Source: Bacillota bacterium (GTDB lineage Bacteria > Bacillota > Clostridia > Acetivibrionales > DTU013). Taken from it: a DNA stretch of 64,000 nucleotides. Positions 24,686 through 32,951 of this stretch are shown piece by piece. The translations under genes were made by a program, and so were the position numbers. Location: NCBI GenBank assembly GCA_023439545.1, contig JAEXNT010000081.1:1-64000 (forward strand), given 5' to 3'. The notes beneath the pieces were generated by a model. It was not told the origin of the DNA, did not search any database, and saw only the letters and a list, made by a program, of their open reading frames with translations. Each line of letters opens with the position of its first letter. Within the stretch, counting starts at the first letter, position 1.

Positions 24686-25756
24686 TTATACTCTTTTCTT
24701 ATTGAATTCGGCTACTGCATCTATCATTGCACGGAAATTTTCCTTGGGAGTACTCGGCGAAGCTCCGCCGCCGGCTGACAGTATCAGGCCTTTGGTACTG
24801 CCGTTCCCTGCCGCATATCTGTCGAGACATGCCAGCGTCTCTGTCCTGACGACATCGGGCGTTGACATGGCCAGCACGTCAAGAGGCGGCACATTGCCCA
24901 GCAGGCAGACCTTATCGCCTGTTAGCTTCCTTACGGATGCGATATCCTTCTTGTGAGTGAAGTTGAAGATGTTGACTCCCATATCCTCAAGATGGCTGTA
25001 ATAAGCGTTATTATCGTTGTCGTTGTGATAGAGGTGCAGCATCGACGGATATTTACTGAAAATATCCTTGAAATACGGATGCGCAAACTCGAGATAATCC
25101 TCCTCGGACAGGAAACCTACGATATCGTCGAGCACCAGTACTCCCTCGACCTCGCTGAGCGCCTCCATCTGTGCTTCAAGCCAGTTCTTAGTGAGCTCCG
25201 ACGTTATCTTGAGCAGCTTGTGCGTATTGTCAGGGTCGATCTTCAGCCCGACGAGGAACTCGGAAACGCCCATAAGATGGGATGCGATCGTCATAGGCCC
25301 TCTGGCCGCCACGATTTTGATCGACTCTCCCTGCGCCTTCAATATATTATGTACATGTTTATAAAACGTCAGCGCCAGGGGCATCAAGCCGTCAGTCTTC
25401 GGATTCGGCGCTTTCAGTTCCGATATGTATTCCTCCATATCGTCAGCAGACGGTATGATATGATTTACTCCAGGAGTCTTGTATTCATAGAAATTGACCT
25501 TGACGCCAAAGCCGGAAGGTTCAGTCGCCATGCCGTATTCGACCCAGTAGTCCGGGAGGAAAATAATCTCGGGGAAATCCTGTTTGATCCTGGCGTATGC
25601 TTCCAGCCATTTCTCAGGCAGGGTAAAGAAATCGAGCGTCGACATGCCGCAATATGCAGGCATCCACGGGCTGTCAACGATAAGTCCGACAGGTACTGAA
25701 CCGGTGTCCTCCATATTCGCGCACTTCTTGAGTATTTTCCATTGTTCAGGTTTCAT
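24686..25756 (-). CDS. uroporphyrinogen decarboxylase-family protein (probable corrinoid/cobalamin-linked methyltransferase type)
   Basis: 356 residues of the URO-D fold: GPMTIASHLMGVSEFLVGL, LVLDDIVGFLSEEDY, LHLYHNDNDN and VCLLGNVPPLDVLAM. True HemE is about the same length but has an N-terminal RxxP-type substrate motif that is absent here. No other heme gene is near, so a role like the MtaA/MtbA or O-demethylase methyltransferases is more likely (inference). No corrinoid protein gene is adjacent, and the substrate is unknown. It is divergent from the T-box-controlled ABC importer. Confidence 0.8.
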   Translation of the reverse strand: MKPEQWKILKKCANMEDTGSVPVGLIVDSPWMPAYCGMSTLDFFTLPEKWLEAYARIKQDFPEIIFLPDYWVEYGMATEPSGFGVKVNFYEYKTPGVNHIIPSADDMEEYISELKAPNPKTDGLMPLALTFYKHVHNILKAQGESIKIVAARGPMTIASHLMGVSEFLVGLKIDPDNTHKLLKITSELTKNWLEAQMEALSEVEGVLVLDDIVGFLSEEDYLEFAHPYFKDIFSKYPSMLHLYHNDNDNNAYYSHLEDMGVNIFNFTHKKDIASVRKLTGDKVCLLGNVPPLDVLAMSTPDVVRTETLACLDRYAAGNGSTKGLILSAGGGASPSTPKENFRAMIDAVAEFNKKRV

Positions 25757-25886
25757 ATAAATACCTCATCTTCTTTAATTTTTACAAATGGTATTAACAG
25801 AATTACAGGCTTTGCATCACTTTTTTTCATGTTATATTATAACAATTTTCCAAATAGCTTCGCAATACTTTTTAGATAAAGCAATA

Positions 25887-25916
25887 TTGACATAAGCTTG
25901 GACGTTGTGTTATGAT
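25887..25916 (+). promoter_or_regulatory. predicted promoter of the trpXYZ-type operon
   Basis: TTGACA (25887-25892), 18-bp spacer, TATGAT (25911-25916). Transcription would start near 25923, just at the beginning of the T-box stem I. Confidence 0.65.
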
Positions 25917-25922
25917 TCCTTT

Positions 25923-26183
25923 AAACCGTTGAAGAGGGAGTAAAACTGTAAACCGGTCGCAAAGAGAGTCGGGGGCGCTGGGATCCCGGCAGGCAAGGTG
26001 CAGATAAATGGGCCTCTGAGGGCGGGATGAAAGGATTCTGTCCGAGTAATCTCCGACGTACAGCCGACGTTAACAGGCAAAGAGTGTGCCGGCACTCGAT
26101 CAAGAGGATGCGGAAGCTTTCGCATCAATTAAGGTGGTACCGCAGGTTGACACCTGTCCTTTACAAAAGGATAGGTGTTTTTT
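25923..26183 (+). promoter_or_regulatory. T-box riboswitch, predicted tryptophan-specific (specifier UGG)
   Basis: Stem I has AGAGG pairing with CCTCT around the specifier loop, whose 3' side reads AAATGGG; the codon is TGG at 26009-26011. The conserved distal part (GAGAGTCGG, then GCTGGGATCCCGG) is present. The T-box sequence AAGGTGGTACCGC is at 26131-26143. A terminator follows (ACACCT/AGGTGT stem with inner pairs, 26150-26178, then a T-run). Uncharged tRNA(Trp) would stabilise the antiterminator and switch on the ABC importer when tryptophan is short. Confidence 0.92.
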
Positions 26184-26222
26184 GTTTTCAAAAAATATAT
26201 AATATGTCTGGAGGATTGAAAA

Positions 26223-27311
26223 ATGAAAAAAATTTTCAGAGTAACCACTGCTGTCATAATGGCTGTCGCACTCGTTTTATCGATCGCCGCATGCGGCCAG
26301 TCAGTAAAGCTTGAAAGCAAGGCGGGCTCGTCTGCAAATGCAACAACCGGGACAGCATCGGATGAAACCGCCGCAGCGTCGACTGCAAACACAGCTACCC
26401 CCGCAGCAGACCAAAAAGTGATTAAAATAGGTATCGTGCAGATAGTGGAACATCCTTCTCTCAACACTATCCGCGAATCCTTTATCGGACAACTTGCTTC
26501 AAAGGGATATAAGGACGGCGAGAACATAAAGATAGACTACCAAAACGCCCAGGGCGATCAGACCAATCTCAACACCATCGTACAGAAATTCGTCGCTGAT
26601 AAATCCGACCTGATCGTGGCTATAGCAACACCTTCGGCGCAGGCCGCCGCAAACGCCACCTCCGATATACCCGTACTGTTCTCGGCCTGCACCGACCCGG
26701 TGGGTTCAGGTTTGGTCACAAGCCTCGACAAGCCCGGCAGGAACGTAACCGGAACATCTGACGCTGTCTCTGCCGAAAAGATAATGGAGCTTGCCAGGAG
26801 GATCACTCCGAACATCAAAAAGATCGGCGCGCTATACAATTCAAGCGAGACAAACTCGATCTCCGTTGTTAACAACCTCAAGGAATACGCTAAAACTAAC
26901 GGTATGGAAGTCATCGAAGGCACAGTGACCAACTCCTCCGAAGTACAGCAGGTCACCCAGTCGCTGGCAGGCCAGGTCGACGCCATCTTCTCCCCTATCG
27001 ACAATACTATCGCAGCCGCGATGCCCGTTGTCGCTCAGGTAGCAAACGGCGCGAAGATACCGGTTTACGTCGGCGCCGACTCGATGGTCAAGGACGGCGG
27101 ACTGGCGACCTACGGAGTCAACTATACGACTCTCGGTCAGGAAACCGCAAACATGGCGGAAGAAATATTGACCGGAAAGAAACCTGGAGATATGCCGGTT
27201 AAAATAATGAGCGACGTACAGATCTATGTCAACAAGGATACCGCAAAGGCCATAGGCGTAGCGATTCCTGACGACGTGCTCAAGGAAGCCGCTCAGGTAT
27301 TTGGAGAATAA
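26223..27311 (+). CDS. trpX: ABC transporter substrate-binding lipoprotein, TrpX-like
   Basis: 362 residues with a lipoprotein signal ending LSIAAC (Cys24), an Ala/Thr-rich linker, and the ABC_sub_bind (DUF534) fold with KIGIVQIVEHPSLNTI, FSACTDPVGSGLV and YVGADSMVKDGGLATYGVNY. This family pairs with the permease and ATPase that follow (spacing 32 bp, then overlap). The Trp T-box upstream is the basis for naming it after the predicted tryptophan importer trpXYZ; ligand not tested. GGAGG lies before the ATG. It binds substrate outside the membrane. Confidence 0.85.
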   Translation: MKKIFRVTTAVIMAVALVLSIAACGQSVKLESKAGSSANATTGTASDETAAASTANTATPAADQKVIKIGIVQIVEHPSLNTIRESFIGQLASKGYKDGENIKIDYQNAQGDQTNLNTIVQKFVADKSDLIVAIATPSAQAAANATSDIPVLFSACTDPVGSGLVTSLDKPGRNVTGTSDAVSAEKIMELARRITPNIKKIGALYNSSETNSISVVNNLKEYAKTNGMEVIEGTVTNSSEVQQVTQSLAGQVDAIFSPIDNTIAAAMPVVAQVANGAKIPVYVGADSMVKDGGLATYGVNYTTLGQETANMAEEILTGKKPGDMPVKIMSDVQIYVNKDTAKAIGVAIPDDVLKEAAQVFGE

Positions 27312-27343
27312 AATAATAAGCCTCATAAAAGGGGATCTCGGCA

Positions 27344-28279
27344 ATGTTAATACTTTTAAAGGGTTCTTTTGAACTCGGAATAATTTACGCTATCATGGCG
27401 CTCGGCGTGTTCATCTCCTTCAGGACGCTGAACATGCCGGATCTGACGGTAGACAGCAGCTTCACTCTGGGAGCTGCTTTCTCTGCTGTTTTATGTGTCG
27501 CGGGGCATCCGGTGCTGGGTCTTGTCTCGGCGTTCGTTGCAGGCTGCGCGGCCGGCAGCGTTACGGCGCTGCTTACAACAAAGCTGAAGATACAACCCAT
27601 ACTTTCCGGTATCCTCATGATGCTAGGTCTTTATTCCATAAATCTGAAGGTTATGGGCAATAAGGCGAACATACCGCTTTCAAGGACCCTGAATATTCCA
27701 ACGATTTTTACACCCTTTGCTGATACTGTTGTTGAGAGATATATTGCACTGATACTTTCAACCGCGGTACTGCTGCTGATCCTTTTCGTGCTTTACTATT
27801 TCCTGAGAACAAAATTCGGCCTGGTATTGAGGGCAACAGGCGACAATGCCAAAATGGTCCGGGCGTCGGGCGTCGATACGGATTTCACTACGCTGGCCGG
27901 ACTTGCTATTTCAAACGGACTCGTTGCGTTGTCCGGCGCGATGATAGCGCAATACCAGTCGTATACCGACGTAAGCATGGGTATAGGCATGGTTGTGATC
28001 GGCCTTGCTTCAGTCATAATAGGTGAAGTCGTGTTTGGGACGAAAACTCTGATGCAAAGGCTCACAGCAGTTATCTTAGGAGCCGTATTATACAGGGTCA
28101 TCATTGCCATAGCGCTGAAGCTCGGTATGCCTCCGACGGACATGAAACTCGTTTCGGCCATAATCGTGGCAATAGCCTTGTCCATGGGAATCTTCCGCGA
28201 CAAGGTAATCTCACTGACAGGCAGACAGGCTGTAATGGCAGGACGGAAAGGCGGTGGCAGCGGCGATGCTGAAAATTGA
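27344..28279 (+). CDS. trpY: ABC transporter permease, TrpY-like
   Basis: 311 residues, about eight to nine membrane helices, of the BPD_transp_2 family. FISFRTLNMPDLTVDSSFTLGAA near the N terminus and the EAA-like loop VRASGVDTDFTTLAGLAISNGLVALSGA are characteristic of permeases paired with ABC_sub_bind proteins. AGGGG lies 8 bp upstream of the ATG. Its 3' end overlaps the ATPase gene. Confidence 0.85.
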   Translation: MLILLKGSFELGIIYAIMALGVFISFRTLNMPDLTVDSSFTLGAAFSAVLCVAGHPVLGLVSAFVAGCAAGSVTALLTTKLKIQPILSGILMMLGLYSINLKVMGNKANIPLSRTLNIPTIFTPFADTVVERYIALILSTAVLLLILFVLYYFLRTKFGLVLRATGDNAKMVRASGVDTDFTTLAGLAISNGLVALSGAMIAQYQSYTDVSMGIGMVVIGLASVIIGEVVFGTKTLMQRLTAVILGAVLYRVIIAIALKLGMPPTDMKLVSAIIVAIALSMGIFRDKVISLTGRQAVMAGRKGGGSGDAEN

Positions 28280-29060
28280 TAATGTCACCAAGATATTCAA
28301 CAAGGGCAGCGTGAACGAAAAGGTCGCGCTGAGAAATATAAGCCTGGTACTCGGAGAAGGTGAATTCGTAACAGTCATCGGCGGCAACGGCGCCGGCAAA
28401 TCGACACTTCTGAACAGTATTTCAGGCGTATTCGGAATAGACGGCGGCAGGATACTTTTGGACAATGCCGACATATCGAGAGAACCTGAACACAAACGTT
28501 CGGCGTTCATAGGCAGGGTTTTTCAGGACCCTCTTATGGGCACCGCGTTCGACATGACGATAGAAGAAAACCTTGCTATCGCCTATGCCAGAGGAAAAAA
28601 ACGGGGTCTGGTCCCGGGGATATCACGGGCGGATATGGCCTTCTTCCGCGAGCGTCTGGCACTTCTCGAGCTTGGCCTCGAAGGCAGGATGAAGGAAAAG
28701 GTGGGCAGGCTTTCGGGAGGACAGAGGCAGGCGCTGACGCTGCTTATGGCAACGATAGTGAAGCCGAAGCTCCTGCTACTTGACGAACATACCGCGGCGC
28801 TCGATCCTTCCATAGCCGCAAAGGTGCTGCAACTGACCGATGAAGTCGTCAGGGAGCACAGACTGTGCACACTCATGATAACGCACAACATGAAGGCAGC
28901 GCTGGATCACGGGACCCGTACGATCATGATGCATGAAGGCAGGATAATCATGGACATTCAAGGTGAGGAACGCAGCGGCAAAACAGTCGACTGGCTGATA
29001 GAGCAGTTCAGCCGCAAGAGCGGGACGGCGCTGGACAATGACAGGATGCTTCTGGGCTAG
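28266..29060 (+). CDS. trpZ: ABC transporter ATP-binding protein, TrpZ-like
   Basis: 264 residues from the ATG at 28266: Walker A GGNGAGKSTLL, signature LSGGQRQALTLLMA, Walker B LLLLDEHTAALDP (His in place of Pro in the usual DEPT, as is common in this subfamily) and H-loop ITHNMK. A GTG at 28254 is an alternative start; the ribosome-binding site AAAGG is too close to it and rather far from the ATG. The reading frame overlaps the permease gene by 14-26 bp, so translation is coupled. It drives import by the TrpXYZ-type transporter. Confidence 0.87.
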   Translation: MLKIDNVTKIFNKGSVNEKVALRNISLVLGEGEFVTVIGGNGAGKSTLLNSISGVFGIDGGRILLDNADISREPEHKRSAFIGRVFQDPLMGTAFDMTIEENLAIAYARGKKRGLVPGISRADMAFFRERLALLELGLEGRMKEKVGRLSGGQRQALTLLMATIVKPKLLLLDEHTAALDPSIAAKVLQLTDEVVREHRLCTLMITHNMKAALDHGTRTIMMHEGRIIMDIQGEERSGKTVDWLIEQFSRKSGTALDNDRMLLG

Positions 29061-29188
29061 GCTGCCGGGCTAAGCTGCCGGTGAGGCTCCCGGACCGACG
29101 CCGGTATGAAACGACCATACCTTCGATCACTCATAATTTCCGGCACTACTAAAATTCGGATGATAAGAATAAGGAATGCAAACCGCGT

Positions 29189-30016
29189 ATGAGTAAAAAT
29201 TATAACGACTATAAAATCATAGATATACATGATCACATCTTCCCCGACAAAATAGCTGAAAAAGCAGTCGACGCCATCGGACGTTATTATGGGATAAAGA
29301 TGAGGCACACTGGAACGGTCGAAACCCTCCTGGAAGCCGGCCGAAGGATCGGAACGACAAATTATGTCGTCCATTCGTCCGCGACTACAGTAGAACAGGT
29401 ACAGGCGATAAACGATTACATCTGCGGAGTACAGGCCGCTCATCCCGAGTTCGTCGGTTTTGCGACGCTGCATCCGGGCCTGTCGGACATAAGCCGAGAG
29501 GTCGATCGAATAATTTCAATGGGCCTGCGAGGTATTAAACTACATCCCGAGTTTCAGAATCTAATTCTGGACGAAGAGTATATGATGCCTCTCTATGAAG
29601 CAGTCGAAGGAAGGCTGCCCGTTTTGATACACATAGGCGACCGTAACAGGGATTCATCCAGTCCGAAAAGGCTGGCACATATCCTCGACAGGTTCCCCGA
29701 ATTGGTCGTGATCGCCGCGCATCTCGGTGGTTACAGCGTTTGGGATCAATCATCCGAATACATCATAGGCAGAAACCTATATATAGACACAAGCAGCAGC
29801 CTTCCTTTCATGGAGCCTTGCAAGGCAGTCGGCATTATGTGCAGGCACGGCATGAACAAAGTCCTTTTCGGTACGGATTACCCGATGTGGGATCATGCCG
29901 AGGAATTGGAAAGGTTCATGCGACTGGAGCTGACTGAAGACGAGCGGAAAGCCGTACTGCACGGCAACGCCCACAGGCTGCTCTTCGAAGGGATCAAAAA
30001 AGCTTCGGACATCTAA
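29189..30016 (+). CDS. amidohydrolase 2-family metal-dependent hydrolase
   Basis: 275 residues with a TIM-barrel amidohydrolase set of metal ligands: IIDIHDHIF (HxH), GIKLHPEFQ, PVLIHIGD, VIAAHLGG and LFGTDYPMWD. The family includes decarboxylases and lactonases; the substrate cannot be read from the sequence. Weak GGA ribosome-binding site. It lies 128 bp after the importer ATPase gene and may be read from the same transcript, but nothing links it to tryptophan. Its last codons form one arm of a hairpin that terminates the convergent gene. Confidence 0.82.
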   Translation: MSKNYNDYKIIDIHDHIFPDKIAEKAVDAIGRYYGIKMRHTGTVETLLEAGRRIGTTNYVVHSSATTVEQVQAINDYICGVQAAHPEFVGFATLHPGLSDISREVDRIISMGLRGIKLHPEFQNLILDEEYMMPLYEAVEGRLPVLIHIGDRNRDSSSPKRLAHILDRFPELVVIAAHLGGYSVWDQSSEYIIGRNLYIDTSSSLPFMEPCKAVGIMCRHGMNKVLFGTDYPMWDHAEELERFMRLELTEDERKAVLHGNAHRLLFEGIKKASDI

Positions 30017-30029
30017 GTATCCGAAGCTT
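30000..30029 (-). terminator. terminator of the S41-type gene, overlapping the end of the amidohydrolase gene
   Basis: 10-bp arms AAGCTTCGGA and TCCGAAGCTT around a 10-nt loop that contains the amidohydrolase stop codon. On the minus strand TTTTTTGATCC follows, so it terminates the convergent lipoprotein gene; no T-run exists on the plus side. Confidence 0.8.
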
Positions 30030-30053
30030 GGCCGGTGTTGTCCGCAATATAAG

Positions 30054-31295
30054 CTAATTCTTTTCCCGTATATACCTCAAGCATACCTCAAGAGCGTCTT
30101 CCCCATTATCCGGTATATCCGGTGCAGTCCCAAATTCCTCATTGCTACCACCGTCGGGATTAAGACCGTACAAAACGCTGAAGCGAAAACAAATTCCCGA
30201 TTTCGGAAGCACCGATATCATCGGATCAATTCCCATGCCGTCGCCGCCCGTACTTGCTCCAACCAGTGCAGCAAAACCTGTTGCCTTGCAAAAATCTACA
30301 AAGGATTCCGCAGAAGAATAATTTTTGTTATCTATCAGGACATAGAAGTTACCCTTAAAAGCGGGAGCATGCAGCATATCCCACCTAATGTCGAAGTTGA
30401 CGTAGTGATCCATATCAGCAAAATCCCTGGCATTCAGTTCAGGCATCGAGGAAACATCCAATTTTTCAATCGGGATCGGTCGAATATCGCTTTCTACATA
30501 TCTTTCAGATATGGAACCTCTGGTCAGCATATAGTAAGTACAGGCCAAATCTTTTTTCAGGTTCAGTTCCACGATCCCCCGGTTCCAAAACCTATCACTG
30601 CCGCCTCCATTGCCCCTTATATCGATAATGCAGTTTTCCATGCCGGACTTGCTCCGAAAAAATTCGTCCAATGCCGGTACGCCTGACTCGATATTATCAC
30701 TGCTGAAGCTCGGAATTTTAATATAGGCCGTACTTACATCATCGTATACCTTTTTTTCAAAGCTTACAGGCTTTGCGGGCTTATCTTCCGCTTCTTCTCC
30801 GATGTTTTCACTAACGTCCGGTTTATAACTATAATAATTCCTTGAAGCTTTATTGTTCATAGTGTCATATATAACTTTGCAATGCCCGTAATCCGCCTTC
30901 TCAAATAGCTTCATATAGTTTGCATATGCGGTGTCACTGTTAAGCATAAGCATATGTCCGCACCCTTCAAATTCCTTCAGGCATGCCTCGACCAGTTCCC
31001 CAAATTCCTCGTCGTTCTTTACATCCTTAAGCTTACTATAATAGGCGGATTTCACCTCTTTGAAATTCTTTTTTGTAGTGCGTTCCGCGACGCCCATATA
31101 TGGATAGTTGTCTTCGATGATCTTCCACATGGTATTGTAATCTTCCGTCATATCTGCCTGGGATAGTACGTGGCTGTCATATGTGAATACCGCTCCGGCC
31201 TCTCCTTTTTTGTCACCAATTCCTTGGCAGCCTGTAATTGGTGATGACAGGAAGATGAACAGTATCAAAATAACTATTGGTTTTATTCTTCTCAT
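30054..31295 (-). CDS. S41-type peptidase-like lipoprotein
   Basis: 413 residues with a lipoprotein signal (lipobox PITGC, Cys23), then an N-terminal helical part (about 45-120) and a tail-specific-protease-like core. AYIKIPSFSS, CIIDIRGNGGGS and YSSAESFVDFCKATGF carry the S41 layout with the probable catalytic serine in SSAE, followed by VGASTGGDGMG. No PDZ domain is evident. It would act on the outer membrane face. RBS before the ATG is weak (GGACGGTGC). Function and substrate unknown. Confidence 0.8.
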   Translation of the reverse strand: MRRIKPIVILILFIFLSSPITGCQGIGDKKGEAGAVFTYDSHVLSQADMTEDYNTMWKIIEDNYPYMGVAERTTKKNFKEVKSAYYSKLKDVKNDEEFGELVEACLKEFEGCGHMLMLNSDTAYANYMKLFEKADYGHCKVIYDTMNNKASRNYYSYKPDVSENIGEEAEDKPAKPVSFEKKVYDDVSTAYIKIPSFSSDNIESGVPALDEFFRSKSGMENCIIDIRGNGGGSDRFWNRGIVELNLKKDLACTYYMLTRGSISERYVESDIRPIPIEKLDVSSMPELNARDFADMDHYVNFDIRWDMLHAPAFKGNFYVLIDNKNYSSAESFVDFCKATGFAALVGASTGGDGMGIDPMISVLPKSGICFRFSVLYGLNPDGGSNEEFGTAPDIPDNGEDALEVCLRYIREKN

Positions 31296-31307
31296 ATATG
31301 CACCGTC

Positions 31308-31634
31308 CTATTTTTGTTGAATCAACTCGATCGGAGCGCCATTTTCTTCTATGAACGCTACAATGACATCAGGCGAAGGGCTATTCGGTTCTATTATTAC
31401 TTTCCGTCCATTTATTGCCTCATAAATATTATCGACTTCGAAAGCTACATGCGGTATCGCTTTAACTATTTGGGGCAGCTCACAGTCATCCTCGTATCTC
31501 ATCCACTCGATACCGAATTCACTATCTTCAAAGCCGTAATGAAATACTTTGTATCCCGGCAGGTATACCTCGCCTTTAATTGGCTCTTTTGCCGGAATAC
31601 CGATATGATGATATCTGAAACATCGTTTTTTCAT
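31308..31634 (-). CDS. small VOC/glyoxalase-like protein
   Basis: 108 residues. YHHIGIPAKEP at the N terminus, IPHVAFEVDNIYEAINGR in the middle and VAFIEENGAPIELIQQK at the end match the beta-alpha-beta-beta-beta pattern of vicinal-oxygen-chelate proteins; His10/His63-region and Glu near the end could be metal ligands. GGAGA precedes the ATG. It overlaps the small gene before it by 4 bp. A+T-rich codon use. Function unknown. Confidence 0.7.
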   Translation of the reverse strand: MKKRCFRYHHIGIPAKEPIKGEVYLPGYKVFHYGFEDSEFGIEWMRYEDDCELPQIVKAIPHVAFEVDNIYEAINGRKVIIEPNSPSPDVIVAFIEENGAPIELIQQK

Positions 31635-31786
31635 TTTATATCTTCTCCGTTATAAAATGTTCCTTTACCATTACTTTGTGGCTTTTGCTTTTTATGAATA
31701 TAGTCTTTGTTTTTCTTTAAATTGATTCTGCTACGATTATCAGCCATACGGTCAAAGGTTATATGCTCCTTCTTCTTTTTTCCCAA
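31631..31786 (-). CDS. small basic protein, unknown function
   Basis: 51 residues beginning at a TTG with AGGAGG 8 bp upstream. It is very Lys-rich (MGKKKKEHITFDRM, then INLKKNKDYIHKKQKPQ) with no membrane segment. Its end overlaps the VOC gene by 4 bp, so the two are translationally coupled. It resembles in size and charge the small protein at 60007-60165; both lie beside a methyltransferase gene. Not recognised. Confidence 0.5.
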   Translation of the reverse strand: MGKKKKEHITFDRMADNRSRINLKKNKDYIHKKQKPQSNGKGTFYNGEDIK

Positions 31787-31850
31787 TAGGATAGCCTCCT
31801 CGCCCGTTAATAACATGCTAAATCAAAAGGTTACTATCTGAAGAAAGTGT

Positions 31851-32645
31851 TTAAGGTTTTCTTCCCATGCATAATAGCATAGTATCAGAAAGAGTAAATT
31901 TTCCCCCGCAGCGGTCAATTGTATCGGCAATTTCATTCAGAAATGGTATTCGGATCTCTTCAGGTATTGCCTTATGATCTGAATATGTACTGATTAGGGT
32001 AGTATAATCTTTTGCATCAAATGTCCGTGTACCATAGTAAAACTTTTCAGTAACATCGATAAATCCATACTGTCTTAATGCATTGAATCTAGTTAAGCTT
32101 TTCTTTTCTATTATCTGCTGACTTTCTAGAGGGCCTGGTACAGGCTTATCTCCAAAAAACTGTTTATAAGTGCCATAGATTTTTTGCAAAGCCTCATGTA
32201 TGTGCATATGTTCTTGAGCGGGAAAAGGTTGGATCGAGAACCATGCAAACACGCCTCCGCTTTTCAAAAGTCCATAAACTTTCGGAAGCCCTATTTCCTG
32301 GGGTATCCAATGGAAAGCTGATGCGGAATATACCAAGTCATAGGTATTTTCACAAAGTTCAATACTTTCAAAATCCTGATTAATTACTTCGAAAGCCTTA
32401 AATTCCGCGAATTTATCCCTTGAATACTGTGCTAATTTATCACCTATTTCAACGGCAGTAACCTTACAGCCGGTTTTTAAAAAGGGTAAAGTTGCCTGAC
32501 CTGTGCCGATTCCTATTTCCAGCGCCCTTTTATTTCTGCTGAGACTTGAAAACCGGATTATGTCGTCAAACAGCTCGTCAGTATAGGTTGGACGAAATCT
32601 GTCGTAGTTTGCTGCGTCCTCGTTGAATGTTAAACGCAAATCCAT
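31851..32645 (-). CDS. class I SAM-dependent methyltransferase
   Basis: 264 residues. ALEIGIGTGQATLPFL is motif I (SAM binding), AVEIGD motif II, and DLVYSASAFHWIP motif IV with the FHW often seen in trans-aconitate-type and related small-molecule methyltransferases. Start at 32645 is chosen because GAGGG lies 7 bp upstream; the longer frame to 32681 lacks a site. Codon use is A+T-rich like its two downstream neighbours, suggesting a shared origin. Substrate unknown. Confidence 0.85.
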   Translation of the reverse strand: MDLRLTFNEDAANYDRFRPTYTDELFDDIIRFSSLSRNKRALEIGIGTGQATLPFLKTGCKVTAVEIGDKLAQYSRDKFAEFKAFEVINQDFESIELCENTYDLVYSASAFHWIPQEIGLPKVYGLLKSGGVFAWFSIQPFPAQEHMHIHEALQKIYGTYKQFFGDKPVPGPLESQQIIEKKSLTRFNALRQYGFIDVTEKFYYGTRTFDAKDYTTLISTYSDHKAIPEEIRIPFLNEIADTIDRCGGKFTLSDTMLLCMGRKP

Positions 32646-32734
32646 TTCGATACCCTCATTCATATTAAAAAATAATATCAATATTTCCCCAAACCGTTAA
32701 ACAGTTATATTTTATCAAATTCAATAGCTCTAAT

Positions 32735-32884
32735 TTAAGCATCTTTCATTATATTAAATACGAATTGAGTCTCGTATAATTTTTTGTACAAATTATCTCT
32801 TTGAACCAATTCCTCATGCTTTCCCTGTTCAATATTTTTACCGTTGTCTATAACATAAATGATGTCTGCGTTAAGGCCTTTCAT
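32735..32884 (-). pseudogene. remnant of an ABC transporter ATPase (C-terminal fragment)
   Basis: A 49-codon frame reads LNADIIYVIDNGKNIEQGKH followed by EELVQRDNLYKKLYETQF, the hallmark end of ABC exporter ATPases of the MsbA/LmrA type (D-loop/H-loop region onward). The Walker A, signature and membrane parts are missing, and stop codons lie directly upstream in frame. It marks a deletion or a past insertion boundary in this A+T-rich patch. Confidence 0.75.
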
Positions 32885-32951
32885 TAGTGAGCCTTACTCC
32901 TTATTTGCTACTGCAATATTAATTAAGTTTAGCGGCTTAGCGAACCGAATC

